Assembly: GCA_035476855.1 (NCBI GenBank)
Contig: DATILC010000292.1
Span: 1-15,635 of the forward strand
Source: Solimonas_A sp035476855
GTDB lineage: Bacteria > Pseudomonadota > Gammaproteobacteria > Nevskiales > Nevskiaceae
Length of the DNA stretch: 15,635 nucleotides
Direction of reading: 5' to 3'
In this document: positions 1-6,954 of the stretch, piece after piece
Layout of the letters: every line of letters begins with the position of its first letter
Numbering within the stretch: position 1 is the first letter of the stretch
The notes under the pieces: model-generated
Told to the model about the DNA's origin: nothing
The model's database searches: none
What the model saw: the letters and a program-made list of their open reading frames with translations, nothing else
Program-made: the position numbers and the translations under genes

Positions 1-1
1 G

Positions 2-637
2 CCAGTGGGCCAGGCCACGGCGGTGGACCCGGCCACGGGCGAGCCCATTGCGCTCAACTCGCTGGCCTCGGTGGGGTCTGACTACCGCATTTCGTCGAAC
101 GACCTGCTTGAATTTGACGTGTTCGGCGTGCCCGACATGAAACGCGACGTGCGCGTGAACGCTTCGGGCCTGGTCTCGCTGCCGCTCATCGGGCCGGTGC
201 CCGTGGCGGGGATGACGGCGCAAGACGCCGAGAAGCTGATCGCGGCCAAATACGAAGAAAAATACCTGCAAAACCCGCAGGTTTCGCTCTTCATCAAAGA
301 GTTCACCACGCAGCGCATCACCATCGAAGGCGCTGTCACCAAGCCGGGCATCTATCCCGTCACAGGGCAGCTCACGCTGCTGCGCGCGCTGGCGCTCTCG
401 GGCGGCTACGCGCCCTACGCCAACATCAACCAGATCGTGGTGTTTCGCAGCGGTGTGGGCGGGGCGCGCGAGCAGTTCGTTTACGACCTTGACAAGGTGC
501 GCGCGGGCGAAGTGGTGGACCCGAGCATCAGCTCCGACGACGTGATCGTGGTGCAGCGCAACGCCAGCCGCGCCGCCCTGCGCGACTCGCTGTTCCGCGA
601 CATCGTCGACACGATCAACCCTTTCTCGATGCGCTGA
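2..637 (+). CDS. Wza/EpsE-type polysaccharide export protein, 5' end missing
   Basis: Outer-membrane channel protein for capsule or exopolysaccharide export (Poly_export plus SLBB architecture). The frame is open to the left edge, so the N-terminus with its signal peptide or lipobox is outside the window; the GTG at 5 is only the first in-window start-like codon. The visible part starts with the Poly_export domain (YRISSNDLLEFDVFGVPDM, then LPLIGPVPVAGMTAQDAE), which forms the periplasmic ring in Wza. An SLBB-type domain follows (ITIEGAVTKPGIYPV, then LTLLRALALSGG). The C-terminus is short and ends INPFSMR, without an obvious long amphipathic Wza-type helix. A Wzz/Wzc-like gene starts 15 nt downstream in the same direction, the usual order in Wza-Wzc export operons. 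The family call is secure; the exact subtype is not. Confidence 0.88.
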   Translation, partial: PVGQATAVDPATGEPIALNSLASVGSDYRISSNDLLEFDVFGVPDMKRDVRVNASGLVSLPLIGPVPVAGMTAQDAEKLIAAKYEEKYLQNPQVSLFIKEFTTQRITIEGAVTKPGIYPVTGQLTLLRALALSGGYAPYANINQIVVFRSGVGGAREQFVYDLDKVRAGEVVDPSISSDDVIVVQRNASRAALRDSLFRDIVDTINPFSMR

Positions 638-652
638 GCGCGCGGTAACCCC

Positions 653-1369
653 ATGTCTTCACCCGAAAACCTGCCTTCCATCCCCCAGCAGCCCCAGCCC
701 CAGAACGCGCTGGCCCTGCGCCCGAGCGGCGCGCTGCAGACCCAGCTGCTGGCGCAACAGCAAGAGGCCGACGCCCAGGCCGACGGCGAAATCGACCTCA
801 AGGCGATCTTGCGCACACTGCTGAAGCACAAATGGACCATCGTGGGCACCACGGCGCTGTGCACCCTGGCGGCCGTGGTCTACACCCTGCGCGTGACCCC
901 GCAATATGAGAGCGCAGCGCTGATGCAGATCGACCGCACGGCGCAGAAGGTGGTGGGCTTCAGCAACGAGGTGGAGGTGGACCAGGGCGCTGCGTCTGAC
1001 CAGTTGCAGCTGCGCACGCAGATCGAGCTGCTCAAGAGCCGCAGCCTGACCGAGCGCGTGATCGACGAGATGGGGCTTTACAAGCCGGTGGCGCCGGGCG
1101 AGCTGCCCGAGGCCGCGGCGATCGCAGAGGAGCTGTCGATGACGCCGCGCGTGCTGCGCGACCGCCTGCAGGCGCAGGGGCTCAACCTGCGCGACCTGCA
1201 GGACGAGGCGCGCCGCGATGCTGCCTGCTGGTGGCTGCGGCATTCCGATGCCGGGTTGGCCGAGGTCGCGCAGGGCTGCGGCTTCTCCGAGCAGTCCGCC
1301 TTCCAGCGCGCCTTCCGTCGCTGGACCGGGCAGGCGCCGGCGCAGTGGCGCGAGGCGGCCGGGCGCTAG
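653..1369 (+). CDS. Chimeric ORF: Wzz/Wzc N-terminal half fused in frame to an AraC-type HTH half
   Basis: A 238-residue frame made of two unrelated parts. Residues 1 to ~145 are the start of a Wzc/EpsB-type chain-length determinant or tyrosine autokinase: a Pro/Gln-rich cytoplasmic head, the EIDLKAILRTLLKHKW entry, one membrane helix at ~61-79, then the start of the periplasmic domain (TPQYESAALMQID, LRTQIELLKSRSLTERVID). From ~150 on, the protein is the C-terminal half of an AraC regulator: LSMTPRVLRDRLQ as the first HTH and LAEVAQGCGFSEQSAFQRAF plus RRWTGQAP as the second. The switch is near bases 1080-1120. The rest of the Wzc periplasmic domain, its second helix, the kinase, and the AraC sensor domain are all absent. 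With a single membrane helix the HTH would lie in the periplasm, so a functional fusion is unlikely. A deletion remnant or an assembly chimera are the leading explanations. The stop codon lies just before a REP element. Confidence 0.7.
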   Translation: MSSPENLPSIPQQPQPQNALALRPSGALQTQLLAQQQEADAQADGEIDLKAILRTLLKHKWTIVGTTALCTLAAVVYTLRVTPQYESAALMQIDRTAQKVVGFSNEVEVDQGAASDQLQLRTQIELLKSRSLTERVIDEMGLYKPVAPGELPEAAAIAEELSMTPRVLRDRLQAQGLNLRDLQDEARRDAACWWLRHSDAGLAEVAQGCGFSEQSAFQRAFRRWTGQAPAQWREAAGR

Positions 1370-1377
1370 GAGGGAAG

Positions 1378-1510
1378 CTCTGAAAAAGTCCGTTCGTGCT
1401 GAGCCTGTCGAAGCATGGGCGGACTTTCCCCACTGACGGTCAACGAGTTGCCGCCACCCCCTTCGACAGGCTCAGGGCGAACGGCAACTGAATCAGACGT
1501 TCCTGGCGGT
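1378..1510. repeat. REP/BIME-like palindromic element, copy 1
   Basis: Two 23-nt arms, 1391-1413 (contains TGAGCCTGTCGAAG) and 1461-1483 (contains CTTCGACAGGCTCA), are inverted repeats with 2 mismatches. They enclose a ~47-bp core containing CGGTCAACGAGTTGC (1437-1451). The whole unit, including TCTGAAAAA on the left and TTCCTGGCGG on the right, recurs in opposite orientation at about 6747-6877. The CTGAGCCTGTCGAA core is the classic REP type of beta/gammaproteobacteria, normally spread by RAYT transposases; none is encoded here. The element could fold as a cruciform or act as a transcription terminator after the upstream ORF. Confidence 0.85.
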
Positions 1511-1549
1511 GTATCTTTGCGGTGGGCCCAGCCCAGAGGGGGAACCATC

Positions 1550-1957
1550 ATGTCCGAACGCGAAAACGAGCAGTTCGTCCGCCGCTGGATCGCGGAAGCC
1601 TGGAACCAGCGCAACGAGGAGGTCGTCCGTCAGGGCTTCCATCCGGAGGCGATCGCTCACCTCGAAGGGACCGAGGATGCGCGAGGGCCGGAGGCGCTGC
1701 TCGGGCAGTTCCGGCTGCTGTTCGGCGCCTTCCCGGACATCCACGTCGTCATCGACGATCTGATCGCCAAGGATGATGTCGTGGTGATGCGCTGGTCCTT
1801 CACCGGCACCCATCTCGGCGACAGCCTGGGTCCGCCGACCGGCCGCGCCGTCGCGGCCGACGGCCTGACCTGGATGCGCTTCCGCGACGGCCAGATGGTT
1901 GAGGGCTGGGACCGCTGGAATCAGGGGTTGCTGTTGCAACGGCTGCAGGTGCCGTAG
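1550..1957 (+). CDS. SnoaL-like / ester cyclase family protein
   Basis: A 135-residue single-domain protein of the SnoaL-like (NTF2-fold) family. Evidence: the opening helix ENEQFVRRWIAEAWNQRN, then HPEAIAHLEG, the central GPEALLGQFRLLFGAFPDIH, and the closing strands VVVMRWSFTGTH and MRFRDGQMVEGWDRWNQ. These are hallmark segments of predicted polyketide cyclases or ester cyclases, in which the cone-shaped pocket binds a small hydrophobic ligand. The substrate cannot be predicted, since the fold also serves in isomerases and non-enzymatic binders. The ATG at 1550 was chosen over an upstream in-frame start because AGAGGGGG (1535-1542) is a good ribosome-binding site at proper spacing and the domain begins immediately after. 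No signal peptide is visible. It stands alone between a REP element and the convergent HEPN gene. Confidence 0.8.
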   Translation: MSERENEQFVRRWIAEAWNQRNEEVVRQGFHPEAIAHLEGTEDARGPEALLGQFRLLFGAFPDIHVVIDDLIAKDDVVVMRWSFTGTHLGDSLGPPTGRAVAADGLTWMRFRDGQMVEGWDRWNQGLLLQRLQVP

Positions 1958-2008
1958 TTCAGTAGTGGGTAGCGAGCGAAGCGAAATCACCTTTCGTGAC
2001 TAGTGAAC
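1957..2008. terminator. Possible stem-loop between convergent genes at the island edge
   Basis: GTTCAGTAG (1957-1965) and CTAGTGAAC (2000-2008) pair at 8 of 9 positions around a ~34-nt loop, between the convergent ends of the SnoaL-like gene and the HEPN gene (whose stop codon is in the right arm). There is no T-tract, so this is a weak terminator candidate. CTAGTGA (2000-2006) is also repeated inverted as TCACTAG at 4187-4193 near the other side of the DUF262/HEPN island. Confidence 0.3.
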
Positions 2009-2926
2009 TATCCAAGACTGAGGAGTTCCGCTCCTGTCGAGCACAACCACTGCGTCAGTGTCTCCAGTCCTCGATAGGGCAACCTGCTCGGCGTCGCTAA
2101 GGGTTGTGCAGACCTTTACGGCCCTAGCGGATCCATGCTTCGTCACGCGCCAAGTCGACCAATTTGGAGAAACCGGTTGAATTGTGAACATGCCTATTGC
2201 GTTAGCAAAGGGTGCATTTGCGAGCGGTCTTGTTCTGCTGTTGACCATCGTCTTCGCTGCTGAGGCCAGCACATCAAAGCCTAGTGCTATTGCATAGGCA
2301 TTTCGGGCATGGTCGGCCAGTGTAGTGGCTGCCACCTGATGCGAGGCGACGTGCGCCGCAGCATGTCTTTCGAGTGAAATTTTCTTATATTGCTCTTGCA
2401 CTAACGTAATGCCGCCAAAATTTGCCTTAATGCATATGTGGCGAATTGCTTCCCATGGTTCATTGACCCCCAAGGCCGCTAACAGCGCTTTAATATCTTC
2501 TCCGGAAACATTTGACTTGTCTCGGCCAAAAGAATAATCCGAGAAGCCGTAGGCGGTTTGTTTGTCCACGCTTCCTAAGAAGGCGGCTTCTGCTTGAATG
2601 ATTGATATGGCATCAGCCGTTTTCATGTATCGGACCTTGTTCGAAAGCCCTTCGATAACGCTGACGGTTAAGTGTTTCTGGATGCCTTCAGGCAAGTTGG
2701 CAAGTGGCACCAGATTCGGCCGGATGTCGCGGAGAATTTCCAGGGATCGACTTCGAATGAAACCCTCAAGCGCTGAGAAGGTCATGACGGCCAAGCCGTT
2801 TCTAAGTAAGCGCGCTCGTTCATTGTGGGGTGTTGCCCCCATGCCTACGTCTAGTATCACTGGTTCCGTGAACGCAGATGACAATGCCGCATAGGCTTGC
2901 AAGAAGTTATTTCTGGCGACAGACAT
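2000..2926 (-). CDS. HEPN-domain protein (MAE_28990 / RiboL-PSP-HEPN-like), second gene of a DUF262 pair
   Basis: A 308-residue protein resembling large HEPN proteins of the MAE_28990/RiboL-PSP group. An N-terminal helical part contains MTFSALEGFIRSRSLEILRD (49-68). The key feature is R187-H-A-A-A-H192, matching the R-x4-6-H catalytic motif of HEPN ribonucleases, including a polar residue right after the arginine. Residues after ~245 form a small strand-rich tail (WSTWRVTKHG, DAVVVLDRSG) of unknown role. In this superfamily the motif cleaves RNA in toxins and antiviral effectors; RNase activity here is inferred. The start lies 3 nt beyond the DUF262 stop codon with no clear ribosome-binding site, which implies translational coupling. 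Base composition is clearly more AT-rich than in flanking genes, which fits recent acquisition. It could alternatively be a catalytically silent structural HEPN protein. Confidence 0.7.
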   Translation of the reverse strand: MSVARNNFLQAYAALSSAFTEPVILDVGMGATPHNERARLLRNGLAVMTFSALEGFIRSRSLEILRDIRPNLVPLANLPEGIQKHLTVSVIEGLSNKVRYMKTADAISIIQAEAAFLGSVDKQTAYGFSDYSFGRDKSNVSGEDIKALLAALGVNEPWEAIRHICIKANFGGITLVQEQYKKISLERHAAAHVASHQVAATTLADHARNAYAIALGFDVLASAAKTMVNSRTRPLANAPFANAIGMFTIQPVSPNWSTWRVTKHGSARAVKVCTTLSDAEQVALSRTGDTDAVVVLDRSGTPQSWIVH

Positions 2927-2929
2927 GCG

Positions 2930-4006
2930 CTATTTGCCGCAAATCTCGATGAGAGCGTCCGAAATCTTCTCTATTCGATATTTAACATTTGATTTGTTAT
3001 TGGTCGCAACACGGACCGAACTGTCGAAGCGTTCGTCGGAGGACAACGCCTTGACTCTATTTATGGCTGCAGCCTTTTTGGTAATAACCCTTTGGAACTG
3101 CGTAGCACTCAATCTACTAACTGCCACCATCTGGGCGTCATACATTCCCGCCAAGAATTGGTTTCGTATTACACCCGCCTCGTAGCGCTTAAATGCGTCG
3201 TCGCCCCACAACTCTGAGCATCGCGCCAACGCGCTGAGATACTTCTTCTTGTAAGTGGCACACGTTTTGGGGTCGGCATCTTTATGGTCCGCCATGAACG
3301 AATCCATTGACCGCCTGTAGTCGCCCTCAAAGTTCTGCCACTTCTCCTGAATCGTGAAGAACCTAAGGACATACTCAACGTCTTCCATGTTTAAGTAAGT
3401 GGGCTCCTTCAGTGTTTTAATCTTTAATTGCTGCCTCAGGAAGGGCGTCGAAGCTAGCCTAAATAGGAGGTCGTTCAGTCCTCCCCTATAAAGCGCATTG
3501 CGAATTTCCTGCGGTTCAAGTGGCTCCCCGCCAGTATTTAGTCGGGTGAACACCTCATATTTGAGCTCTGGATCCGACTGCTTTAGGAGAGTCACTGCTC
3601 TAAGGTATGGACGTATCTTCAATGCGTTCTCCAAGTCTTTTGGCAGATCTTTGAAGTACGCGCCCTCCAATTCCTTAAACTTCGCCAGATCCGTGAGCCT
3701 GATCTTGTTGCGCATAAACTTAGCTATAGTCGTTATGCGCTGCTTTCCATCGATTACGGTGTAAGTCCCGAAATCCTCTTCGGCAAGGTACACAGGTGGA
3801 ATCGGTATGTTTAACAAGAAGGATTCAATCAACGCGGATTGTCCGGCTGGCGTCCAACGCTCTCTGCGCTGGTAGCTAGGCTGGGTGTCGATGGCGCTTG
3901 ATTCGACCATCGCAGCGACCGATTCAAGAGACAGATCGGAGGCTTGTAGTACTAGGCGATCCTGAGCCTTGTTGAACTGTTTGACGACGGCAGTTTCGTT
4001 TATCAC
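2930..4006 (-). CDS. DUF262 (GmrSD-type, ParB-like fold) protein
   Basis: A 358-residue DUF262 protein. Diagnostic segments are QPSYQRRERW (42-51), the ParB/Srx-like nucleotide-binding motif TVIDGKQRITTI (83-94, with DGKQR), and FTRLNTGGEPLEPQEIRNA (153-171). The DUF262 domain occurs in the GmrS half of the GmrSD type IV restriction enzyme, SspE, BrxU and many other defence proteins, where it binds or hydrolyses NTP and senses modified DNA or phage signals. The partner DUF1524 (HNH) nuclease domain of GmrSD is absent: the C-terminal ~150 residues are helical and end KISDALIEICGK. The nuclease role may instead be supplied by the HEPN protein encoded 3 nt downstream. The start is GTG at 4006-4004, preceded by AAAAGGGC as a plausible ribosome-binding site. 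AT-rich codon use contrasts with both neighbours. No in-frame ATG gives a better start. Confidence 0.82.
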   Translation of the reverse strand: MINETAVVKQFNKAQDRLVLQASDLSLESVAAMVESSAIDTQPSYQRRERWTPAGQSALIESFLLNIPIPPVYLAEEDFGTYTVIDGKQRITTIAKFMRNKIRLTDLAKFKELEGAYFKDLPKDLENALKIRPYLRAVTLLKQSDPELKYEVFTRLNTGGEPLEPQEIRNALYRGGLNDLLFRLASTPFLRQQLKIKTLKEPTYLNMEDVEYVLRFFTIQEKWQNFEGDYRRSMDSFMADHKDADPKTCATYKKKYLSALARCSELWGDDAFKRYEAGVIRNQFLAGMYDAQMVAVSRLSATQFQRVITKKAAAINRVKALSSDERFDSSVRVATNNKSNVKYRIEKISDALIEICGK

Positions 4007-4195
4007 TGATATGCCCTTTTGTCTTTCAGCGCGGGGCGCAAGGTCCCCCTAGTCTGCTGTCATGCGGAAATTCTTTTATGCCCGCACGGCGTAAATGAGT
4101 TTGATCTTTGGCACTAACGGCTCGTTTGAACCTGCTCCGATAGGTCAAACGCTACTAGTACTACCCCCGAAGTAGTGAGTTTGCTGTCACTAGAC

Positions 4196-5251
4196 CTATT
4201 TCGCCAACCCCGGATAGTCCGTATACCCCGTCTCGCCTTCCGAGTAGAACGTCGACGGATTTGCCGCATTCAGTTCCGCGCCCTTGGCAAAGCGATCCGG
4301 CAGATCCGGATTCGCGATGAACGGCACCCCAAACGCCACCGCATCCGCCTTGCCGGCCGCGATCCATTCGCTGGCCTGTTCGCGGGTGAATTTCTCGTTG
4401 GCGATCACCGGGCCGCCGAAGGCTTCCTTCATGCGGAACGCGAGGCTGTCGTCGCCGACGTACTCGCGCAGGAACAGGAAGGCGACGCCGCGCTGGCCGA
4501 GTTCGCGGGCGGCGTAGGTGAAGGTGCTGGCGGGGTCGGAGTCGCCCATGGTGTGGAAGTCGCCGCGCGGGGCGAGGTGCACGCCGACGCGGCGCGGGCC
4601 CCAGACGGAGATGATGGCGTCGACCACTTCCAGCAGCAGGCGCGCGCGGTTCTCGATGCTGCCGCCGTAGCCGTCCTGGCGCTGGTTGCTGCTGTCCTGC
4701 AGGAACTGGTCGATCAGATAACCGTTGGCGGCATGCAGCTCGACGCCGTCGAAGCCGGCGGCCTTGGCGTTCTCGGCGCCGCGGCGGAAGTCCTCGACGA
4801 TGCCCGGGATCTCGGCAGTCTCCAGAGGACGCGGCACCGGATGCGCGCGCTTGGGCCGCATCAGGCTGACGTGGCCGCCGGCGGCGAGGGCGCTGGCGCT
4901 GACCGGCGGCTGGCCGCCGTGGTACTCGGGATCGGAGATGCGGCCGACGTGCCAGAGCTGCAGCAGGATGCGGCCGCCGCGGGCATGCACGGCCTGCGTC
5001 ACGCCGCGCCAGCCCTCGGTCTGCTCGGCAGACCAGATGCCCGGCGTCTTCGGGTAGCCCACGCCCTGGGCGCTGACCGAGGTGGCCTCGGCGATGATCA
5101 GGCCGGCGCCGGCACGCTGGGCGTAGTACTTGGCCATCAGCGCGGTGGGCACGCGGCCCTCGCCGGCGCGGTTGCGCGTCAGCGGGGCCATGACGATGCG
5201 GTTGGGCAGGGCGAGATCGCCGAGGCTGAGGGGGGCGAAGAGGCTGGTCAT
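4196..5251 (-). CDS. Old Yellow Enzyme family ene-reductase (NemA-like)
   Basis: An FMN-dependent, NAD(P)H-using flavin oxidoreductase that reduces activated C=C bonds (enals, enones, maleimides) or nitro groups in the cytoplasm. The 351-residue length is close to the usual ~365. Evidence in order: LFAPLSLGDLALPNRIVMAP with T25 at the flavin position, LLQLWHVGR, the substrate-binding H173-A-A-N176 pair followed by Y178 in ELHAANGYLIDQFL, NQRQDGYGGSIENRARL, and the NemA-type tail TGYTDYPGL. The first residues of the fold begin at the ATG at 5251; the frame stays open upstream but that extension has no family resemblance and runs into the divergent promoter region. No strong ribosome-binding site is seen. 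It diverges from the ydfG-like gene across ~139 bp. Family certain; physiological substrate unknown. Confidence 0.93.
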   Translation of the reverse strand: MTSLFAPLSLGDLALPNRIVMAPLTRNRAGEGRVPTALMAKYYAQRAGAGLIIAEATSVSAQGVGYPKTPGIWSAEQTEGWRGVTQAVHARGGRILLQLWHVGRISDPEYHGGQPPVSASALAAGGHVSLMRPKRAHPVPRPLETAEIPGIVEDFRRGAENAKAAGFDGVELHAANGYLIDQFLQDSSNQRQDGYGGSIENRARLLLEVVDAIISVWGPRRVGVHLAPRGDFHTMGDSDPASTFTYAARELGQRGVAFLFLREYVGDDSLAFRMKEAFGGPVIANEKFTREQASEWIAAGKADAVAFGVPFIANPDLPDRFAKGAELNAANPSTFYSEGETGYTDYPGLAK

Positions 5252-5390
5252 GAGCGGCTCGAAAAATGGGGCGGCAGGCCGGCATCTTAGTGCAGTGGCG
5301 CCGGGTCCCGACTCCCTCGTTCCGGGCAGGTGCCCAGCGCGGCGGAATTCGACTAGCCTTGAGTGCCCATCATCCGGAGCCTTGGATTCC

Positions 5391-6140
5391 ATGATTGTCT
5401 TCATCACCGGCGCCAGCAGCGGTTTCGGCGCCGCCATCGCCCGGCGTTTCGCCCAGTCCGGTCACCGGCTGGTGCTGGCGGCGCGGCGCATGGAGCGGCT
5501 GCGCGAACTGGCGGTTGAACTGCCGGTGCCGACACACCTGGTCGAACTGGATGTGCGCGACCGCGCGGCGGTCGATGCCGCGGTGGCGGCGCTGCCGCCG
5601 GAATTCGCGGCGGTGGACCTGCTGGTCAACAATGCCGGCCTCGCGCTGGGACTGGCGCCAGCGCAGCAGGCGAACCTCGATGACTGGGAGCAGATGGTCG
5701 ACACCAACATCAAGGGCCTGATGTACGTCACCCGCGCGCTGCTGCCGGGCATGGTGGCGCGCAGCCGCGGCCACGTGGTCAACATGGGCTCGATCGCGGC
5801 GGAATGGCCGTACCCGGGCGGCAACGCCTACGGCGGTACCAAGGCCTTCGTGCGGCAGTTCTCGCTGAACCTGCGCGCCGACCTGCTCGGAACGCCGCTG
5901 CGGGTCACCGACATCGAGCCGGGCCTGGCCGGCGGCACCGAGTTCTCCAACGTGCGCTTCCACGGCGACGATGCGCGCGCCGCCAAGGTCTACGACGGCG
6001 TCACGCCGCTGTCGCCGGAGGACATCGCCGAGACCGTGCATTGGGTGGCGACGCTGCCGGCCCACGTCAACGTCAACACGCTGTCGCTGATGCCGGTGTG
6101 CCAGGGCTTCGGCCCGCTGGCCGTGCACCGCCCGGGCTGA
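5391..6140 (+). CDS. ydfG: YdfG-type NADP-dependent 3-hydroxy acid dehydrogenase (SDR)
   Basis: A classical short-chain dehydrogenase of 249 residues, matching E. coli YdfG (248) in length and nearly every motif. It has T6-G-A-S-S-G-F-G13 for NADP binding with RR at 32-33 favouring NADP, NNAG at 80-83, S134, Y147 and K151 as catalytic triad, and the YdfG signature DIEPGLAGGTEFSNVRF. The C-terminal THL-AHVN-type segment (LPAHVNVNT) is also conserved. YdfG oxidises L-allo-threonine, serine and 3-hydroxyisobutyrate and reduces malonic semialdehyde, and belongs to cytoplasmic general or detoxifying metabolism. The ATG at 5391 follows GGAG at 5376-5379; the longer upstream reading frame is antisense to the ene-reductase and was rejected. 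The LON-domain gene starts 2 nt after its stop, so the two are probably cotranscribed. Confidence 0.95.
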   Translation: MIVFITGASSGFGAAIARRFAQSGHRLVLAARRMERLRELAVELPVPTHLVELDVRDRAAVDAAVAALPPEFAAVDLLVNNAGLALGLAPAQQANLDDWEQMVDTNIKGLMYVTRALLPGMVARSRGHVVNMGSIAAEWPYPGGNAYGGTKAFVRQFSLNLRADLLGTPLRVTDIEPGLAGGTEFSNVRFHGDDARAAKVYDGVTPLSPEDIAETVHWVATLPAHVNVNTLSLMPVCQGFGPLAVHRPG

Positions 6141-6142
6141 GC

Positions 6143-6736
6143 ATGGGCCAGATCGTCGAGATGCCGCTGTTTCCGCTGGGCACGGTGCTGTTCCCGGAAG
6201 GCCGGCTGCCGCTGCGCATCTTCGAGCAACGCTACGTCGACATGACCAAGGCCTGCATCCGCGACGATGCACCCTTCGGCGTGGCGCTGATCCGCGCCGG
6301 CGTCGAGGTCGGCCAGCCGGCGATTCCATGGGACATCGGCTGCAGCGCGCGCATCGCCGAGTGGGAGGTACCGAGCCCCGGCCTGTTCAACCTGCTGGCG
6401 CGCGGCGAAACCGTGTTCCGCATCCTCGATCGCTGGACCCAGTCCGACGGCCTGCTGATGGGCCGCGTCGAGCTGCTGGAGCCGCTGCCGTCGCAGCCCT
6501 TGCCGGAGCGCTACGCCGCGCTGGGGCAGTTGCTGGACAAGCTGGTCGAGGAAGTGGGGGCGGAGGTATTGCCGCAGCCGCTGCGACGCGACGATGCGGT
6601 CTGGGTCGGCCGGCGTCTCACCGAAATGCTGCCGGTGCCACCGGAGGCCAGGCAGAAGATGCTGGAGGCTGGCGATGTCCTGACGCTGCTCGACGGCGTC
6701 GAGCGTTTGCTCAAGCGTTTGGGCGAAGATGCCTGA
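6143..6736 (+). CDS. LON substrate-binding domain protein (stand-alone)
   Basis: A 197-residue protein consisting only of the N-terminal (substrate-recognition) domain of Lon protease, without AAA+ ATPase or Ser-Lys protease domains. Evidence: the conserved opening MPLFPLGTVLFPEGRLPLRI plus FEQRYVDM (7-34), GVALIRAG and IGCSARI, then the G-rich ARGETVFRI segment, followed by a helical C-terminal bundle. Such stand-alone proteins (peptidase S16 LON-domain family, YcaN/CrbN-type) are common in proteobacteria, but their role is not established; a cofactor in protein quality control is speculation. It begins 2 nt after the ydfG-like stop codon. A cluster of palindromic repeats follows the gene. 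Confidence 0.9.
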   Translation: MGQIVEMPLFPLGTVLFPEGRLPLRIFEQRYVDMTKACIRDDAPFGVALIRAGVEVGQPAIPWDIGCSARIAEWEVPSPGLFNLLARGETVFRILDRWTQSDGLLMGRVELLEPLPSQPLPERYAALGQLLDKLVEEVGAEVLPQPLRRDDAVWVGRRLTEMLPVPPEARQKMLEAGDVLTLLDGVERLLKRLGEDA

Positions 6737-6746
6737 GGCTTGGGTT

Positions 6747-6880
6747 GGCTCTGATCAAGTTACCGTTCACCCTGAGCTTGTCGAAGGGTGGGCCGCAACT
6801 CGTTGACCGGCCGTGGGGAAGTCCGTCCGTGCGTCGACAGGCTCAGCACGAACGGATTTTTCAGACATTCCTGGCGGCCG
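6747..6880. repeat. REP/BIME-like palindromic element, copy 2 (inverted relative to copy 1)
   Basis: Arms at 6764-6786 (contains CCCTGAGCTTGTCGAAG) and 6832-6854 (contains GTCGACAGGCTCAGC) form an imperfect inverted repeat. Read on the minus strand, the whole unit aligns with copy 1: one arm matches with a single mismatch over 23 nt, the core CGGTCAACGAGTTGC is identical (here as GCAACTCGTTGACCG, 6795-6809), and TCTGAAAAA plus the terminal CCGCCAGGAA are also shared. It lies directly after the LON-domain gene and may terminate transcription there. Confidence 0.85.
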
Positions 6881-6946
6881 TAGCCCGGGTGCAACCCGGG
6901 AACGCTCCTCGCAGCGGATAGCGACCCCGGATTGCATCCGGGCTAC
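6880..6946. repeat. Second palindromic repeat type (GTAGCCCGG...CCGGGCTAC), possible bidirectional terminator
   Basis: The 21-nt arm starting GTAGCCCGGGTGCAACCC (6880-6900) pairs with the 21-nt arm ending GCATCCGGGCTAC (6926-6946) at 19 of 21 positions around a 25-nt loop. This is a different REP type, widespread in gammaproteobacteria. It sits between the convergent LON-domain and phoD genes, 8 nt beyond the phoD stop codon, so it could stop transcription from both sides. Confidence 0.75.
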
Positions 6947-6954
6947 ACCCTGAT

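Noticed and set aside
4175..5290. Plus-strand open frame opposite the ene-reductase
   Set aside because: The minus strand encodes an unmistakable Old Yellow Enzyme with all motifs; the plus-strand translation is a compositional shadow.
5252..5437. N-terminal extension of the ene-reductase up to 5437
   Set aside because: The extra residues have no family resemblance, overlap the start of the divergent ydfG-like gene, and the fold begins right at the ATG at 5251.
6143..6736. Truncated Lon protease
   Set aside because: The protein has the normal length of stand-alone LON-domain proteins, ends cleanly, and no ATPase or protease remnant follows in any frame.
1378..6946. CRISPR or IS remnants suggested by repeated palindromes
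   Set aside because: There is no regular spacing or spacer set and no transposase reading frame; the repeats fit REP/BIME-type elements.
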